Translations under genes and position numbers: made by a program
Notes under the pieces: model-generated
Databases searched by the model: none
Seen by the model: only the letters and a program-made list of their open reading frames with translations
What the model was told of the DNA's origin: nothing
Assembly (NCBI GenBank): GCA_946622415.1
Contig: CAMOPX010000003.1
Coordinates: 62,001 to 126,000, forward strand
Direction of reading: 5' to 3'
Length of the DNA stretch: 64,000 nucleotides
DNA from: an uncultured bacterium
GTDB lineage: Bacteria; Cyanobacteriota; Vampirovibrionia; Gastranaerophilales; Gastranaerophilaceae
In this document: positions 18,501-26,705 of the stretch, piece by piece
Numbering within the stretch: position 1 is the stretch's first letter
Layout of the letters: every line of letters begins with the position of its first letter

Positions 18501-20361
18501 TGCAAATAAAGATTTCGGATTCAAAACAAGAGATTCATTTGATAGCAATGATGCTTATATTGATTACATGTCAAAAGAATGTGCCAAAATATCTTGGGAT
18601 GGCACTATGGCAAATGACTATTTAGATTTAAATAAAGTTGATGAAAAATATAACATAGATAAAAACACGTCAACAAATACTGTCTATGCTTCAGAAGATA
18701 CGGATAATACAGAAAATTCAAGTGAAACCGATACTGATAATACGGTAGATGAATCGGGTACTACCGAAGAAAATGAAGCTGTTGATGATGAAACTAAAAC
18801 AACAGAAGAAACCGAAGAAACAGAAGAAAAAGAAAAAACTGAAGAATCAGAAGAAATCGATTCAGATGAAGCTGCAGAAGAAGAAGTAACAGTGCCGGAA
18901 GATTTAAATGCAGATCCCGATGGTGTATACGGAATAAATTCTAATGATGATGGTACATATACTATAGCAGGTGTTGAAGGTTTAACCCCTGCAGAAAACG
19001 AAGACTGTTCAAACCTCGAAGATGGCAAAGAACATAAGTTTACAAAAACCGATGAAAACGGAAATGAAGTAAATGTTACGGTTCAAGTAGCAAGAACAGA
19101 AGGAAATGCAGAAGCTAAAGTATGTACCGTTAAAGAAGAAAGTGCTGACGGCACTACCATAACAAAATACGATCCGGACACAAACGGACTTATTACGCAA
19201 ACTATTAATGCAAACGGTAAAACGTTATCAACTGATTCTGTTAATTACGACGACAACGGAAAGGTAAAAACCTGGGCTAAGAACACCTATGAAACCGACG
19301 AAGTAGGTGATAGCATTACTCATCACGATGGTTCAGACGGTTCCTATATGCAAGTAACAGGTGTAAATTCTAATGGAGATACCTATACTCTATATTACGA
19401 TAAAGACGGTGAATACGTATTTGATTCCGCAGATAAGGCTAAAAACGCAAGTAAAGCAATAAAAGCATATAAAGATGCAGGAATTGATAAATTAACTCCT
19501 TCTCAAAAACTATTACTCGGAGAAGGAAACTCGCTAGATGAATTAATGGTGAAAATCACAAATGGCGAAGACGTTGATGCGGATAAATTTATTGAAGAAA
19601 ATTCGGATTTAATCGAAAAAGTTAAAGATTTAACCGAAGATAGTACGGTGCTTAAAGAAACATTATCCGAAGAAGAAAGAGCAAATCTTTCAGATATGAT
19701 GGAATATTACGATATGATTATGGGTGTATATAGTAATCTTCCTAGTGACAAAAAAGATGATATAAAAGATGCTCTGACTGATTTTGAAAAATATTTTAAA
19801 CATGTATTCAATGGTAGTTATTTCAACGGAGATTTGAATTCATTGAAAGAAAATCTGGAAGGAGCTTGCTATCAACTCGGTATTCAACGTAAATCCGATA
19901 ATAAAGACGGCTACGAAAAGAGTATTGAATATACAGTAGAATACGAAGATATATACGGATATAAAGTAAAAGAAACCTTTGATACAAAAGCAGGAAGCAA
20001 CAAAAAGACAAAAACAATAGTAAATGATGACGGAACAATCAGAACTTATGAATATGAAAATGGTAAATGCATAAGAAGAACTGACGTAAAAAAAGGTAGT
20101 GACGGAAATGTTGCAGAAAAGACTGTGATAGATGATTACCATACAATAAATGTTGACAAAACACGTGAATCAACAAGAAAAACAACAATAGTATACGATT
20201 CCGACGGCAACGTAGAAAAAATACTTGTTACTGAAAACGGCAAAAGAGAAAAAGAATACAGAGTAATAAACGATGAAATAGTTGATCTCGGCGGTGTACC
20301 GATAAATGATGATTCTATTCTTTATCAATATATAAAATTGGATGAAGAAGACGAAGAATAA
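15592..20361 (+). CDS. giant acidic modular protein of unknown function
   Basis: A 1589-residue, strongly acidic protein with no visible signal peptide or membrane segment. Layout: residues 1-220 form a coiled-coil-rich N-terminus (Gln, Glu and Lys heptads). A module of roughly 110-150 residues then appears three times, from about residues 494, 690 and 1109. Each copy opens with a G-(F/L/I)-(K/N)...Y-(D/S/T)-I/V-A-G-x-(E/D)-G/N-L block and continues into K-Y/F-E/K-F-T-(K/D)-(D/E) beta strands. The modules are joined by Glu-Pro-Thr-rich linkers (E-E-P-E-E-A-A-T-T repeats near residue 430; T-E-E-T-E-E near 1075). The last 350 residues include Y-D-D-N-G-K-V/Y-D-S-D-G-N type strands like those of YD-repeat proteins. 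The GGGAATAAG stretch before the ATG is a modest ribosome site. I do not recognise a family; a structural or surface-associated scaffold is a guess. Confidence 0.8.
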   Translation: MIHNSKFNKDLQPVKPSTNLPKVVNPEGEDEVQGLLSEKNDTEREISSQQNNVDAAKEDSEISKEEIESLSNDLQTATQNMETMTQAATQADEAATGQENLANDLFSQAASLPDEIPDTSATPDENGNVPMKKNEAKIALLKQAQEAKAEAEEMRNEANELKSQEQEYAEICKNLSDSIDNIESKGDDTEEKVKIEEESLNELNEKKDELDKKIEEAKSKEENTSSENLLYENQDGINQELLNSDYEPKGTAVLNEEGKYVTPDGWEYQELQPGMFQLKKDDGEYIMLQSGEDGAYIAGSLCNVKIDPKNNQTVVDYGEGTNFAVQMNFDENGNLIRTQTSKEGKTTITKTDDNGALITQMVDENGKIVYAQSGSDGKPASFVLPDKNGEFIEYSYTYNSDTDNSRPESKVDNPEAISDENNEEKVDKETDEAATTEEPEEAATTEEPEEAATEEPEEVEEEPAESAETEEPETTDDDSETYSKFSKDQNGNPDEILGFKNNNNETYDIAGFEGLKFADNGEKFADEPEIGKTYEFTKDGEENTVYKLNVTEENGEKVYTVTKTDDSGEKTEQSYNFDKNELTTKNLDKDDKLINSITYKYDDHGKVTNVNGRAVANMPEDDDTNTDSKSTDEMHPEEIPANSAEEPKEESADDVTEEEPSSTTTEEPAETTLELPQNLEEEYAIEGNPDDEYGLKEQSDGKYSVAGMDNLEPVGDFNIDEIEYGSENQYEFTDEDGNSVVLYVENNNGNITYNAVQSTDTGSVMNIYDSNENKIDITNYDNDSNPQGGCTIMYNESGTVRYWEIQSEIVTEQNEDGTMTPKECKIKTIEGEFTFKSGKFYDSDGNEYDSQEDAIPSYKNATSTNDSETSQERAWDRNDLNREAITNHDNINDPKNNWGKDETNIKGTQFDLDIFHDKYKDKYTKGSEEYTQAVANDVNATLAERYDCDLTTDEGKEKLADVYQTMAESDANKDFGFKTRDSFDSNDAYIDYMSKECAKISWDGTMANDYLDLNKVDEKYNIDKNTSTNTVYASEDTDNTENSSETDTDNTVDESGTTEENEAVDDETKTTEETEETEEKEKTEESEEIDSDEAAEEEVTVPEDLNADPDGVYGINSNDDGTYTIAGVEGLTPAENEDCSNLEDGKEHKFTKTDENGNEVNVTVQVARTEGNAEAKVCTVKEESADGTTITKYDPDTNGLITQTINANGKTLSTDSVNYDDNGKVKTWAKNTYETDEVGDSITHHDGSDGSYMQVTGVNSNGDTYTLYYDKDGEYVFDSADKAKNASKAIKAYKDAGIDKLTPSQKLLLGEGNSLDELMVKITNGEDVDADKFIEENSDLIEKVKDLTEDSTVLKETLSEEERANLSDMMEYYDMIMGVYSNLPSDKKDDIKDALTDFEKYFKHVFNGSYFNGDLNSLKENLEGACYQLGIQRKSDNKDGYEKSIEYTVEYEDIYGYKVKETFDTKAGSNKKTKTIVNDDGTIRTYEYENGKCIRRTDVKKGSDGNVAEKTVIDDYHTINVDKTRESTRKTTIVYDSDGNVEKILVTENGKREKEYRVINDEIVDLGGVPINDDSILYQYIKLDEEDEE

Positions 20362-20403
20362 TTATTTCTGTACAAATAAAAAAGATAATATTGCACCATG
20401 ATT

Positions 20404-20436
20404 AATCGGAAAGATATAATTCTTTCCGATTTTTTT
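20404..20436 (+). terminator. Rho-independent terminator
   Basis: AATCGGAAAGA / TCTTTCCGATT stem with a 6-nt loop followed by TTTTTT. It lies 40 bases after the giant acidic gene and isolates it from the ribosomal cluster. Confidence 0.92.
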
Positions 20437-20450
20437 ATTTAAAAATTTTC

Positions 20451-20478
20451 TTGCAAAATAAAATTTATAATGTAAAAT
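20451..20478 (+). promoter_or_regulatory. candidate promoter of rpsE-rpmD-rplO-secY-adk
   Basis: TTGCAA (20451-20456) and TAAAAT (20473-20478) are 16 bp apart, right after the upstream terminator and about 135 bp before rpsE. The position is logical because transcription has to restart here. Confidence 0.4.
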
Positions 20479-20615
20479 AACACTTGTCAGAAATTATTTA
20501 CATCTCAATAACTAAATTAGGCTTTTAATTAAGCAGTTTTTGTTATTTTTATTTTTAGATGTTGAAAAGAATTAATACGAGAAAAAGAAAAATACTATTT
20601 TAGAAAGGTAATATC

Positions 20616-21296
20616 GTGGAAGAAAACAAAGACATCCAAGCTGAACAAGAAAATCAAGAAGTTGAAGCAGTAGAAACAGAAGAAAAAGTTGAAACTGCAG
20701 AAACAGAATCAGCTCAAGAAGGAACAATCCACCAAGAAGAAGCACCGCAACAAGGTAAAAAAGCTTCAAGACGTGGAAAAAGAAGAAAAATTGAAACAGT
20801 AGAACCTGTTGAATCAGAATGGAAAGAACAAGTTGTTCAAATCCGCCGTGTAACAAAAGTTGTTAAAGGTGGTAAAAAACTTTCATTCCGTGCAATTGTT
20901 GTTGTAGGAAACAAAAAAGGACAAGTTGGAATGGGCGTTGCAAAGGCTGCAGAAGTTATTATTGCAATTCAAAAAGCCGTTGCTGATGCAAGAAAAAATC
21001 TTATTACTGTTCCTCTTTTTAATTCTACAATTCCTCACACAATCACAGGAAAATCAGGTGCCGGCTCCGTTAAATTAAGACCTGCTTCAAAAGGTACAGG
21101 TGTTATTGCGGGTGGTGCCGTGAGAGCAGTTCTTGAACTTTCAGGTGTTGAAAATATTTTATCAAAATCACTTGGTTCAAAATCTCCTTTGAATGCTGCT
21201 AACGCTACACTTAATGCTTTAAAATCTTTAAGACAATTTAAAGATGTTGCTAGTGTACGTAAGATCAGTGTTAAAGAAATGTTGGGACAAAAATAA
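20616..21296 (+). CDS. rpsE: 30S ribosomal protein S5 with long acidic N-terminal extension
   Basis: A 226-residue protein. The S5 core starts near residue 67 (double-stranded RNA-binding N-domain with [12 protein letters not shown], then the G-x-G-x-A-K-A C-domain) and ends K-E-M-L-G-Q-K. S5 sits in the small-subunit mRNA entry and decoding region. Typical S5 is 160-175 residues. Here residues 1-42 are a Glu/Gln-rich acidic tail and 48-58 a basic patch ([11 protein letters not shown]). The start is GTG with AGAAAGG 7 bases upstream, which supports the long form. It is first of a five-gene ribosomal/secretion cluster that begins with its own promoter. Confidence 0.95.
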   Translation: MEENKDIQAEQENQEVEAVETEEKVETAETESAQEGTIHQEEAPQQGKKASRRGKRRKIETVEPVESEWKEQVVQIRRVTKVVKGGKKLSFRAIVVVGNKKGQVGMGVAKAAEVIIAIQKAVADARKNLITVPLFNSTIPHTITGKSGAGSVKLRPASKGTGVIAGGAVRAVLELSGVENILSKSLGSKSPLNAANATLNALKSLRQFKDVASVRKISVKEMLGQK

Positions 21297-21314
21297 TTTA
21301 AAAGGTAAATAAAA

Positions 21315-21491
21315 ATGGCTAAAATAAAAATTAAACAAGTAAGAAGCACAATCGGTGCAAGCGAAAAACAAATCAAAGTTGTTCGTGCTTTAGGTTTAAC
21401 AAAAAAAGACCAAATAGTTGAACACGAAGATTCTGCAACAATTATGGGAATGGTTAAAAAAGTTCCGCATATAGTTGCTGTTGTTGAATAA
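21315..21491 (+). CDS. rpmD: 50S ribosomal protein L30
   Basis: A 58-residue protein, M-A-K-I-K-I-K-Q-V-R-S-T-I-G then L-G-L-T-K-K-D-Q and a V-P-H-I-V-A-V-V-E end, all typical of bacterial L30. It lies between rpsE (18 bp upstream) and rplO (26 bp downstream) in the conserved spc order. A site AAAGG precedes the ATG. Confidence 0.95.
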   Translation: MAKIKIKQVRSTIGASEKQIKVVRALGLTKKDQIVEHEDSATIMGMVKKVPHIVAVVE

Positions 21492-21517
21492 TAGAAAATT
21501 AGGAAGGTTAATTAAAA

Positions 21518-21961
21518 ATGTTAAGTTTAGAAGATATAAGACCAAATGAAGGTGCAACTCACGCTAAAAAACGCAAAGGCAGAGGAATAGCATCAGGTCA
21601 TGGTAAAACTGCATGTCGTGGTAACAACGGTGAAGGACAAAGAAGCGGCAACAGTCACAAACGTGGTTTTGAAGGCGGACAAATGCCATCTTACCGTCAA
21701 ATGCCTAAATTAAAAGGTTTTAAAAACAGATTCAGAGAAGAATCTGCAGTAATAAATGTTGCAAGATTAGCTGCAATTGATGCTGATGTTGTTGATTTGG
21801 CTTATTTACAACAAAATAAAAAAGCATCAAGTACTGCAGTTGCTTTAAGAATTCTTGGAAACGGAGAAATTTCAAAAGCAATTACAGTAAAGGCTACATA
21901 TTTTAGTCCCTCAGCAAAAGAAAAAATTGAAAAAGCAGGCGGAAAGGCAGAATTAGTATAA
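21518..21961 (+). CDS. rplO: 50S ribosomal protein L15
   Basis: A 147-residue large-subunit protein. The Gly/Arg-rich N-terminus (K-K-R-K-G-R-G-I-A-S-G-H-G-K-T) and G-F-E-G-G-Q-M-P-S-Y-R-Q-M-P-K-L-K-G-F motif are diagnostic. AGGAAGG lies upstream of the ATG. Its stop overlaps the secY start by one base (TAATG), which suggests coupled translation. Confidence 0.96.
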   Translation: MLSLEDIRPNEGATHAKKRKGRGIASGHGKTACRGNNGEGQRSGNSHKRGFEGGQMPSYRQMPKLKGFKNRFREESAVINVARLAAIDADVVDLAYLQQNKKASSTAVALRILGNGEISKAITVKATYFSPSAKEKIEKAGGKAELV

Positions 21962-23301
21962 TGCAACAAAATATCGATTCGGCAAAAGTTGTTCAAAATC
22001 TGAAAACAAGCTGGCAAGAAAGTAAATTAAAACAAAAACTTATATTTACGTTTGCCATAATTGCTTTATTCAGATTGGGTGCACAGTTGCCAATTTATGG
22101 TATAAACAATTCAGTATTTCAAGCATTTGCAAGCGGGAATAACCTAATCGGCTTTCTTGATATGTTTTCAGGCGGTGCCTTGGGTAAAGTTTCAATCTTT
22201 GCTCTCGGTATTGGACCTTTCATTACATCATCAATTATTATGCAATTGCTTGCTGTTGTTATTCCTTCATTGGAAAAATTGCAAAAAGAAGACGGCGAAG
22301 CAGGCAGAAGAAAGATTCAACAGTACACAAGAGTGTTTGCTGTTGCTCTTGCGTTGTTTCAATCGGTTATTTTTGCACTCGCTCTTTATAAATTTGAAGG
22401 CGTAATACTTCCCGGTGTTAACCCAGTAATGTTTTTTGTCGGTTCTGCAGTTTCTCTTACAGCAGGCGCAATGATTGTTATGTGGTTAGCCGAATTGATA
22501 ACGGAAAAGGGAGTTGGAAACGGAGCTTCATTGTTGATTTTCATAGGTATTATCGCAGGTATTCCTATGTATTGCAGTAAAACAAAAATGCTTGTTGAGC
22601 ATGACACAAGATTACAGATTGGTTTAATGCTTCTGTTTTTGATATTTATTGCAACAATAATATTTATCATAATATTGCATGAAGCAGCAAGAAAAGTTCC
22701 GATAGTCTCAGCACGTCGTCAGGTAGGAAACAAAGTGTACGGCGGCCAAAATACAAATATTCCGTTTAAGCTCAATCCCGGCGGTGTTATGCCGATTATC
22801 TTTGCAATTGCAATATTGTTGTTCCCTGCGACCGTGCTGGGCGTAGTTCAACAAATGCACATTCAAAATGTTGTCTTATCAAGTATTTTTGAAAAATTGA
22901 ATCTTTTATTCAGCGCGGGTTCAATATGGTACTATATCATATACTTTACTTTAATCGTATTTTTAACTTTCTTTTATGCTTCAATAATTCCTTCTATGCA
23001 GCCTAAAGAAATTGCAAATAACTTGAAAAAATACGGTTCTGCAATCCCCGGTGTTAAACCCGGAAAGCCGACAGCGGACAAATTAAATGAAATATTAAGC
23101 AGAGTAATGTTTATCGGTGCTGTTGCACTGGGTATTATTGCTATGGTTCCGACTGTGGCAACAAAAATTACTAACATAACAACATTTCAGGGTATTGGTG
23201 CGACAAGTCTTATCATCCTTGTTGGTGTAGCATTAGACTTTATTAATCAAATAAAGACGCATATGCTGGCTAAACAATATGAAAGCTTTTTGCAACAGTA
23301 A
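21961..23301 (+). CDS. secY: protein translocase channel subunit SecY
   Basis: A 446-residue, ten-helix inner-membrane protein that forms the Sec translocon channel with SecE and SecG. Hallmarks: the plug and second-helix region with F-L-D-M-F-S-G-G-A-L, G-I-G-P-F-I-T-S-S-I-I-M-Q-L in TM2, the cytosolic loop with K-V-P-I-V-S-A-R-R-Q-V-G, and F-Y-A-S-I-I near the C5 loop. It overlaps rplO by one base and is followed 13 bp later by adk, the standard bacterial order. Confidence 0.97.
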   Translation: MQQNIDSAKVVQNLKTSWQESKLKQKLIFTFAIIALFRLGAQLPIYGINNSVFQAFASGNNLIGFLDMFSGGALGKVSIFALGIGPFITSSIIMQLLAVVIPSLEKLQKEDGEAGRRKIQQYTRVFAVALALFQSVIFALALYKFEGVILPGVNPVMFFVGSAVSLTAGAMIVMWLAELITEKGVGNGASLLIFIGIIAGIPMYCSKTKMLVEHDTRLQIGLMLLFLIFIATIIFIIILHEAARKVPIVSARRQVGNKVYGGQNTNIPFKLNPGGVMPIIFAIAILLFPATVLGVVQQMHIQNVVLSSIFEKLNLLFSAGSIWYYIIYFTLIVFLTFFYASIIPSMQPKEIANNLKKYGSAIPGVKPGKPTADKLNEILSRVMFIGAVALGIIAMVPTVATKITNITTFQGIGATSLIILVGVALDFINQIKTHMLAKQYESFLQQ

Positions 23302-23314
23302 GAGGAATTTGTAA

Positions 23315-23980
23315 ATGAAGAAAGTATTTATATTCTTAGGGCCTCCCGGCTCTGGCAAAGGAACTCAAACTTCACGTCTTGCGGATAAATTGTCTGTTCC
23401 TCATGTTGATACAGGTTCCCTGCTTCGAAAAAATATTCAGGATGAAACCGAATTGGGTATAATTGCAAAAGGTTTCATTGACAAAGGTCAGCTCGTTCCT
23501 TTACATGTTGTGTCTGCCGTTATTAAAGACAGAATCCAAAAAGACGATTGTAAAGACGGATATATTCTGGATGGCTTTCCTCGCTCCGTTGAACAAGCGG
23601 ACGAACTGAAGAAAATAATGTCTGAAGTTGGAACTTTTGATTTAAAAGAAGATGCTTTGGCAATATATTTTGATATTGATAATGAGGTTTTGATACAAAG
23701 ACTCATAAACAGAAGGTCTTGTCCGAAGTGCGGTACAATATATAACCTTATTTCCAATCCGCCAAAAATAATGGACTATTGTGATATATGTGATACAAAA
23801 CTCACGATAAGAAAAGACGACAATGAAGAAACAGCAAGACTCCGTTTTGAAACTTATGAAAAAGAAACAGCACCTTTATACGATTATTTTAAGCAACTCG
23901 GCATATTAAAAGAGCTGGATGCGGATAAACCGATTACTGAAATCTGGGAAAACCTAAAAGAAATCGTATTTGATGAATAG
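23315..23980 (+). CDS. adk: adenylate kinase (zinc-lid form)
   Basis: A 221-residue enzyme catalysing ATP + AMP = 2 ADP. The P-loop G-P-P-G-S-G-K-G-T spans residues 9-17, and D-G-F-P-R is near 86-90. The LID domain carries four cysteines (C136, C139, C156, C159) in C-x2-C...C-x2-C, the zinc-binding form common in Gram-positives and other anaerobes. It is last in the cluster; map, infA and rpmJ, which usually follow, are absent because a terminator closes the unit. Confidence 0.96.
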   Translation: MKKVFIFLGPPGSGKGTQTSRLADKLSVPHVDTGSLLRKNIQDETELGIIAKGFIDKGQLVPLHVVSAVIKDRIQKDDCKDGYILDGFPRSVEQADELKKIMSEVGTFDLKEDALAIYFDIDNEVLIQRLINRRSCPKCGTIYNLISNPPKIMDYCDICDTKLTIRKDDNEETARLRFETYEKETAPLYDYFKQLGILKELDADKPITEIWENLKEIVFDE

Positions 23981-23997
23981 AATCTTATATATAAAAT

Positions 23998-24053
23998 AAA
24001 ATTGCTCTTATAATTTCCGTTACATACGCAAAATTGTAAGAGCAATTTTTTAT
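23998..24053 (+). terminator. terminator after adk
   Basis: A long inverted repeat (AAATTGCTCTTA... / ...TAAGAGCAATTT) with T-run, 18 bases after the adk stop. It also faces the minus-strand gene at 24065 and can serve both. Confidence 0.88.
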
Positions 24054-24064
24054 TTTTGATTAAA

Positions 24065-24271
24065 TTAGTTGTTGCTGATTAAGATTGCTTTGAAAGGTGC
24101 AAGGCTTCTTGCTGAAATTGCTTTAGAAGTTGTACGCTGTTCGTTTGCAATTTGGAATATTTTTACAATTTTTTGAATTTCCTGAATATTTTTAGCAGAA
24201 TCCACACGATAAACGTTTTTAATTCTTTCAGGGGTAATGTTAAACATTACGTTTAATTCAACTTCTGTCAT
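24065..24271 (-). CDS. small hypothetical protein
   Basis: A 68-residue protein from the ATG at 24271, which has GAGAG 7-8 bases upstream. A GTG five codons earlier is possible but less likely. It is mixed polar and helical, with M-F-N-I-T-P-E-R-I-K-N-V-Y near the N-terminus. It has no signal peptide, membrane segment or cysteines. It is a single gene between the adk terminator and a 220-bp spacer before tyrS. I do not recognise it; the good start and terminator argue that it is real. Confidence 0.55.
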   Translation of the reverse strand: MTEVELNVMFNITPERIKNVYRVDSAKNIQEIQKIVKIFQIANEQRTTSKAISARSLAPFKAILISNN

Positions 24272-24494
24272 AGTTTTATCTCTCACTTATTGTAGTTTAT
24301 ATTTTAATAAAGTATTTAAGAGAATATAAATTGCAGAATTGATTAATTTATTTACATAACTTCATAATTAGATTAAACACTTATTGTGCTTTGATTTTGA
24401 ACTTAATAACATAAATTTAATTTGTATCTGCGTCATATTTAATTTAAAATTAAGTAGTAACGGTAGTAATTTAATGAATTAATAAGGAAAGACA

Positions 24495-25706
24495 ATGCAG
24501 ATATTTGAAGAACTCACAAAAAGACAATTAATTGCCCAAATTACAAATGAAGAAGAAGTTAAAAACCTGATTAACAGCGGTAAAGCAAGATTTTATATAG
24601 GTTTTGACCCTACGGCAGATTCACTTCATGTGGGACATTTTATGGCTTTGTGCCTTATGAAGAGACTTCAAATGGCAGGAAATAAACCGATTGTTTTAAT
24701 CGGAGGCGGCACAGGACATGTCGGCGACCCTTCGGGAAGGTCTGATATGCGCTCTATGATGGATAAAGAAACCATTAATCATAATTGTGAATGTTTCAAA
24801 AAACAAATGGAAAGATTTATTGAATTTGGTGAAGATAAAGCAATAATGGTTAATAACGCTGATTGGCTTTTAAAGTTAAATTATGTTGAATTATTAAGAG
24901 AAGTCGGTGCCTGTTTTTCCGTAAATAATATGCTTAGAGCTGAATGTTATAAACAACGTATGGAAAAAGGTCTCAGCTTTTTGGAATTTAATTATATGAT
25001 TATGCAGGCTTACGACTTTTATTATTTAAATGAACACTATGATTGCAATCTGCAATTCGGCGGTGATGACCAATGGTCAAATATGCTTGCCGGTTCCGAT
25101 TTAATCAGAAAGAAAACAGGTCGTGATGCTCATTCTATGACAATCACTCTATTGTTAAATTCTCAAGGTAAAAAAATGGGAAAAACAGCTTCAGGCGCAG
25201 TTTGGTTAGACAAAAACAAAACTTCTGTTTATGATTTTTATCAATATTGGAGAAATGTAGAAGATGCTGATGTTTTAAAATGCATCAGAATGCTGACGTT
25301 TTTGCCGCTAGAAGAAATTGAAAAAATGAAATCCTGGCAGGGTGCGGAATTAAATAAAGCAAAAGAAATTCTTGCCTATGAATTAACGGCTCTTGTCCAT
25401 GGGGCAGATGAAGCCGAAGCTGCGCAAAATGCTGCAAGAGCAATATTTGTACAAGGCGGAGATGATGCCAATATGCCGTCTACTAAAATTACACTTGACG
25501 GAGATGAAATATTCTTATCGGATGTTCTTGTTCAATGCGGTTTATCATCAAGTAAGGGTGAAGCAAAAAGACTTATTCAACAAGGCGGAATAAGTGTTGA
25601 CGAAGAAAAAATATCTGATTTTTCTACTAAAATCACTAAAGTTCAACTTTTAAAAGGTATTAAAATTAAAAAAGGTAAAAAAATATTTCATAAAGCATCT
25701 TTATAA
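24495..25706 (+). CDS. tyrS: tyrosyl-tRNA synthetase
   Basis: A 403-residue class I synthetase that charges tRNA-Tyr in the cytoplasm. The HIGH motif appears as H-V-G-H near residue 45 in F-D-P-T-A-D-S-L-H-V-G-H. The KMSKS loop appears as K-M-G-K-T near residue 228. An S4 RNA-binding domain fills the last ~65 residues (S-S-S-K-G-E-A-K-R-L-I-Q-Q-G-G-I). The lengthened form with K-x-G-K-T places it in the TyrZ-like branch rather than the E. coli TyrS branch (family knowledge). GGAAAG precedes the ATG. No T-box or other leader structure was seen in the 208 bp upstream. Confidence 0.94.
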   Translation: MQIFEELTKRQLIAQITNEEEVKNLINSGKARFYIGFDPTADSLHVGHFMALCLMKRLQMAGNKPIVLIGGGTGHVGDPSGRSDMRSMMDKETINHNCECFKKQMERFIEFGEDKAIMVNNADWLLKLNYVELLREVGACFSVNNMLRAECYKQRMEKGLSFLEFNYMIMQAYDFYYLNEHYDCNLQFGGDDQWSNMLAGSDLIRKKTGRDAHSMTITLLLNSQGKKMGKTASGAVWLDKNKTSVYDFYQYWRNVEDADVLKCIRMLTFLPLEEIEKMKSWQGAELNKAKEILAYELTALVHGADEAEAAQNAARAIFVQGGDDANMPSTKITLDGDEIFLSDVLVQCGLSSSKGEAKRLIQQGGISVDEEKISDFSTKITKVQLLKGIKIKKGKKIFHKASL

Positions 25707-25730
25707 AAAAATTTTTTTCACGTGTTTTAT

Positions 25731-26705
25731 ATGAATATGATTCCTAAAATTTCAAACATATCATTTAAAGGTTATGATGCTTGCCCCATAAAAAATTTAT
25801 ATGTTGATTCCGTTGGTTTTAAACCATTTCATCACGAAATGAAAAATATTGCCAAAAATGAGGGTGTTGGTCTTGTTAAAATGAATGATTCATCAAAATG
25901 GATGCAAGATAATAAAACACTCCTTCAGAGCGGAAATGGAGAAATTTTACTTAATTGCGGTGATGTTTCGTATGATGTGCTTAATTATTTTAATCGTCGC
26001 GGTATAGAAAGTAAAAACCAATATGGATTTGTGACAGGCGGAAATTGCTTTATCGGGAAAAATGAAAAAGGCGAGCGCTGGGTTATGGCAGGTTCAAAAC
26101 AATCTTTTTTAATTGACAGTAAAGAAGATTTAATTGCAGATGCATATGAAGTTGATAAAAAAAATATAATTTTAATTCCTCAACAAGACTACCACCTTGA
26201 TATGTTTTTAAGACCTGTCGGATATCCATATGTACTTGTTGATGATCCGGAGTTAGATATAAAAAATCTGAGCGGATTTAATAGTGATTCAGCTAAAAAT
26301 ACAATTGAGTATCTTAAATATATAATAAATTCTAAAGAAAACCCAAAATGCGAGGATACGATAAAAGCGCTTAAAGATGCAGGATTTATTCCGATTAGAA
26401 TAGCAGGAAACTATTTAAACGGTATCAATTTTATGAATGCAATAGTAAACAGACACAAAGACGGCACAATGACGTATATTACAAATTCTTCTTTATCTGA
26501 TGGTAATGAAGATTTTTCCAAGCTTCAAGAAATGTTTGAAGCGGAATTAAAAGCAAAAGTTCCAGATATAAAAAAAGTGTACTTTATCAAGGGAAAACAG
26601 AAAAATCCGCAGTGCGATAACGAAATGATGTCTCATTTGCAATGGGAAGGCGGCGGAATACATTGTCTTTGTCTTGAAGAACCGAATTTTGAAGTTTGGG
26701 CTTAA
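25731..26705 (+). CDS. deiminase-fold (guanidino-group-modifying superfamily-like) protein
   Basis: A 324-residue protein with several features of the PAD/agmatine deiminase/arginine deiminase fold: W-M-Q-D-N at residues 57-61 (Asp60), V-T-G-G-N-C-F-I-G, Q-D-Y-H-L-D-M-F with His155 and Asp157, and a C-terminal G-G-G-I-H-C-L-C with Cys312. In agmatine deiminases the nucleophile lies in the same G-G-G-x-I-H-C context near the C-terminus. The acidic residue usually before G-G-N is Thr here, so activity and substrate are uncertain. The ATG at 25731 is preferred over a GTG at 25722; neither has a clear Shine-Dalgarno, so it may rely on tyrS transcription. The N-terminus N-I-S-F-K-G resembles that of the 31081 protein. 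It converges on and overlaps the ABC transporter gene by 4 bases. Confidence 0.6.
   Translation: MNMIPKISNISFKGYDACPIKNLYVDSVGFKPFHHEMKNIAKNEGVGLVKMNDSSKWMQDNKTLLQSGNGEILLNCGDVSYDVLNYFNRRGIESKNQYGFVTGGNCFIGKNEKGERWVMAGSKQSFLIDSKEDLIADAYEVDKKNIILIPQQDYHLDMFLRPVGYPYVLVDDPELDIKNLSGFNSDSAKNTIEYLKYIINSKENPKCEDTIKALKDAGFIPIRIAGNYLNGINFMNAIVNRHKDGTMTYITNSSLSDGNEDFSKLQEMFEAELKAKVPDIKKVYFIKGKQKNPQCDNEMMSHLQWEGGGIHCLCLEEPNFEVWA

Noticed and set aside
16782-19028. Minus-strand Ser/Val-rich open frames opposite the giant acidic gene
   Set aside because: They are the mirror of acidic Glu/Asp/Thr repeats; not genes.
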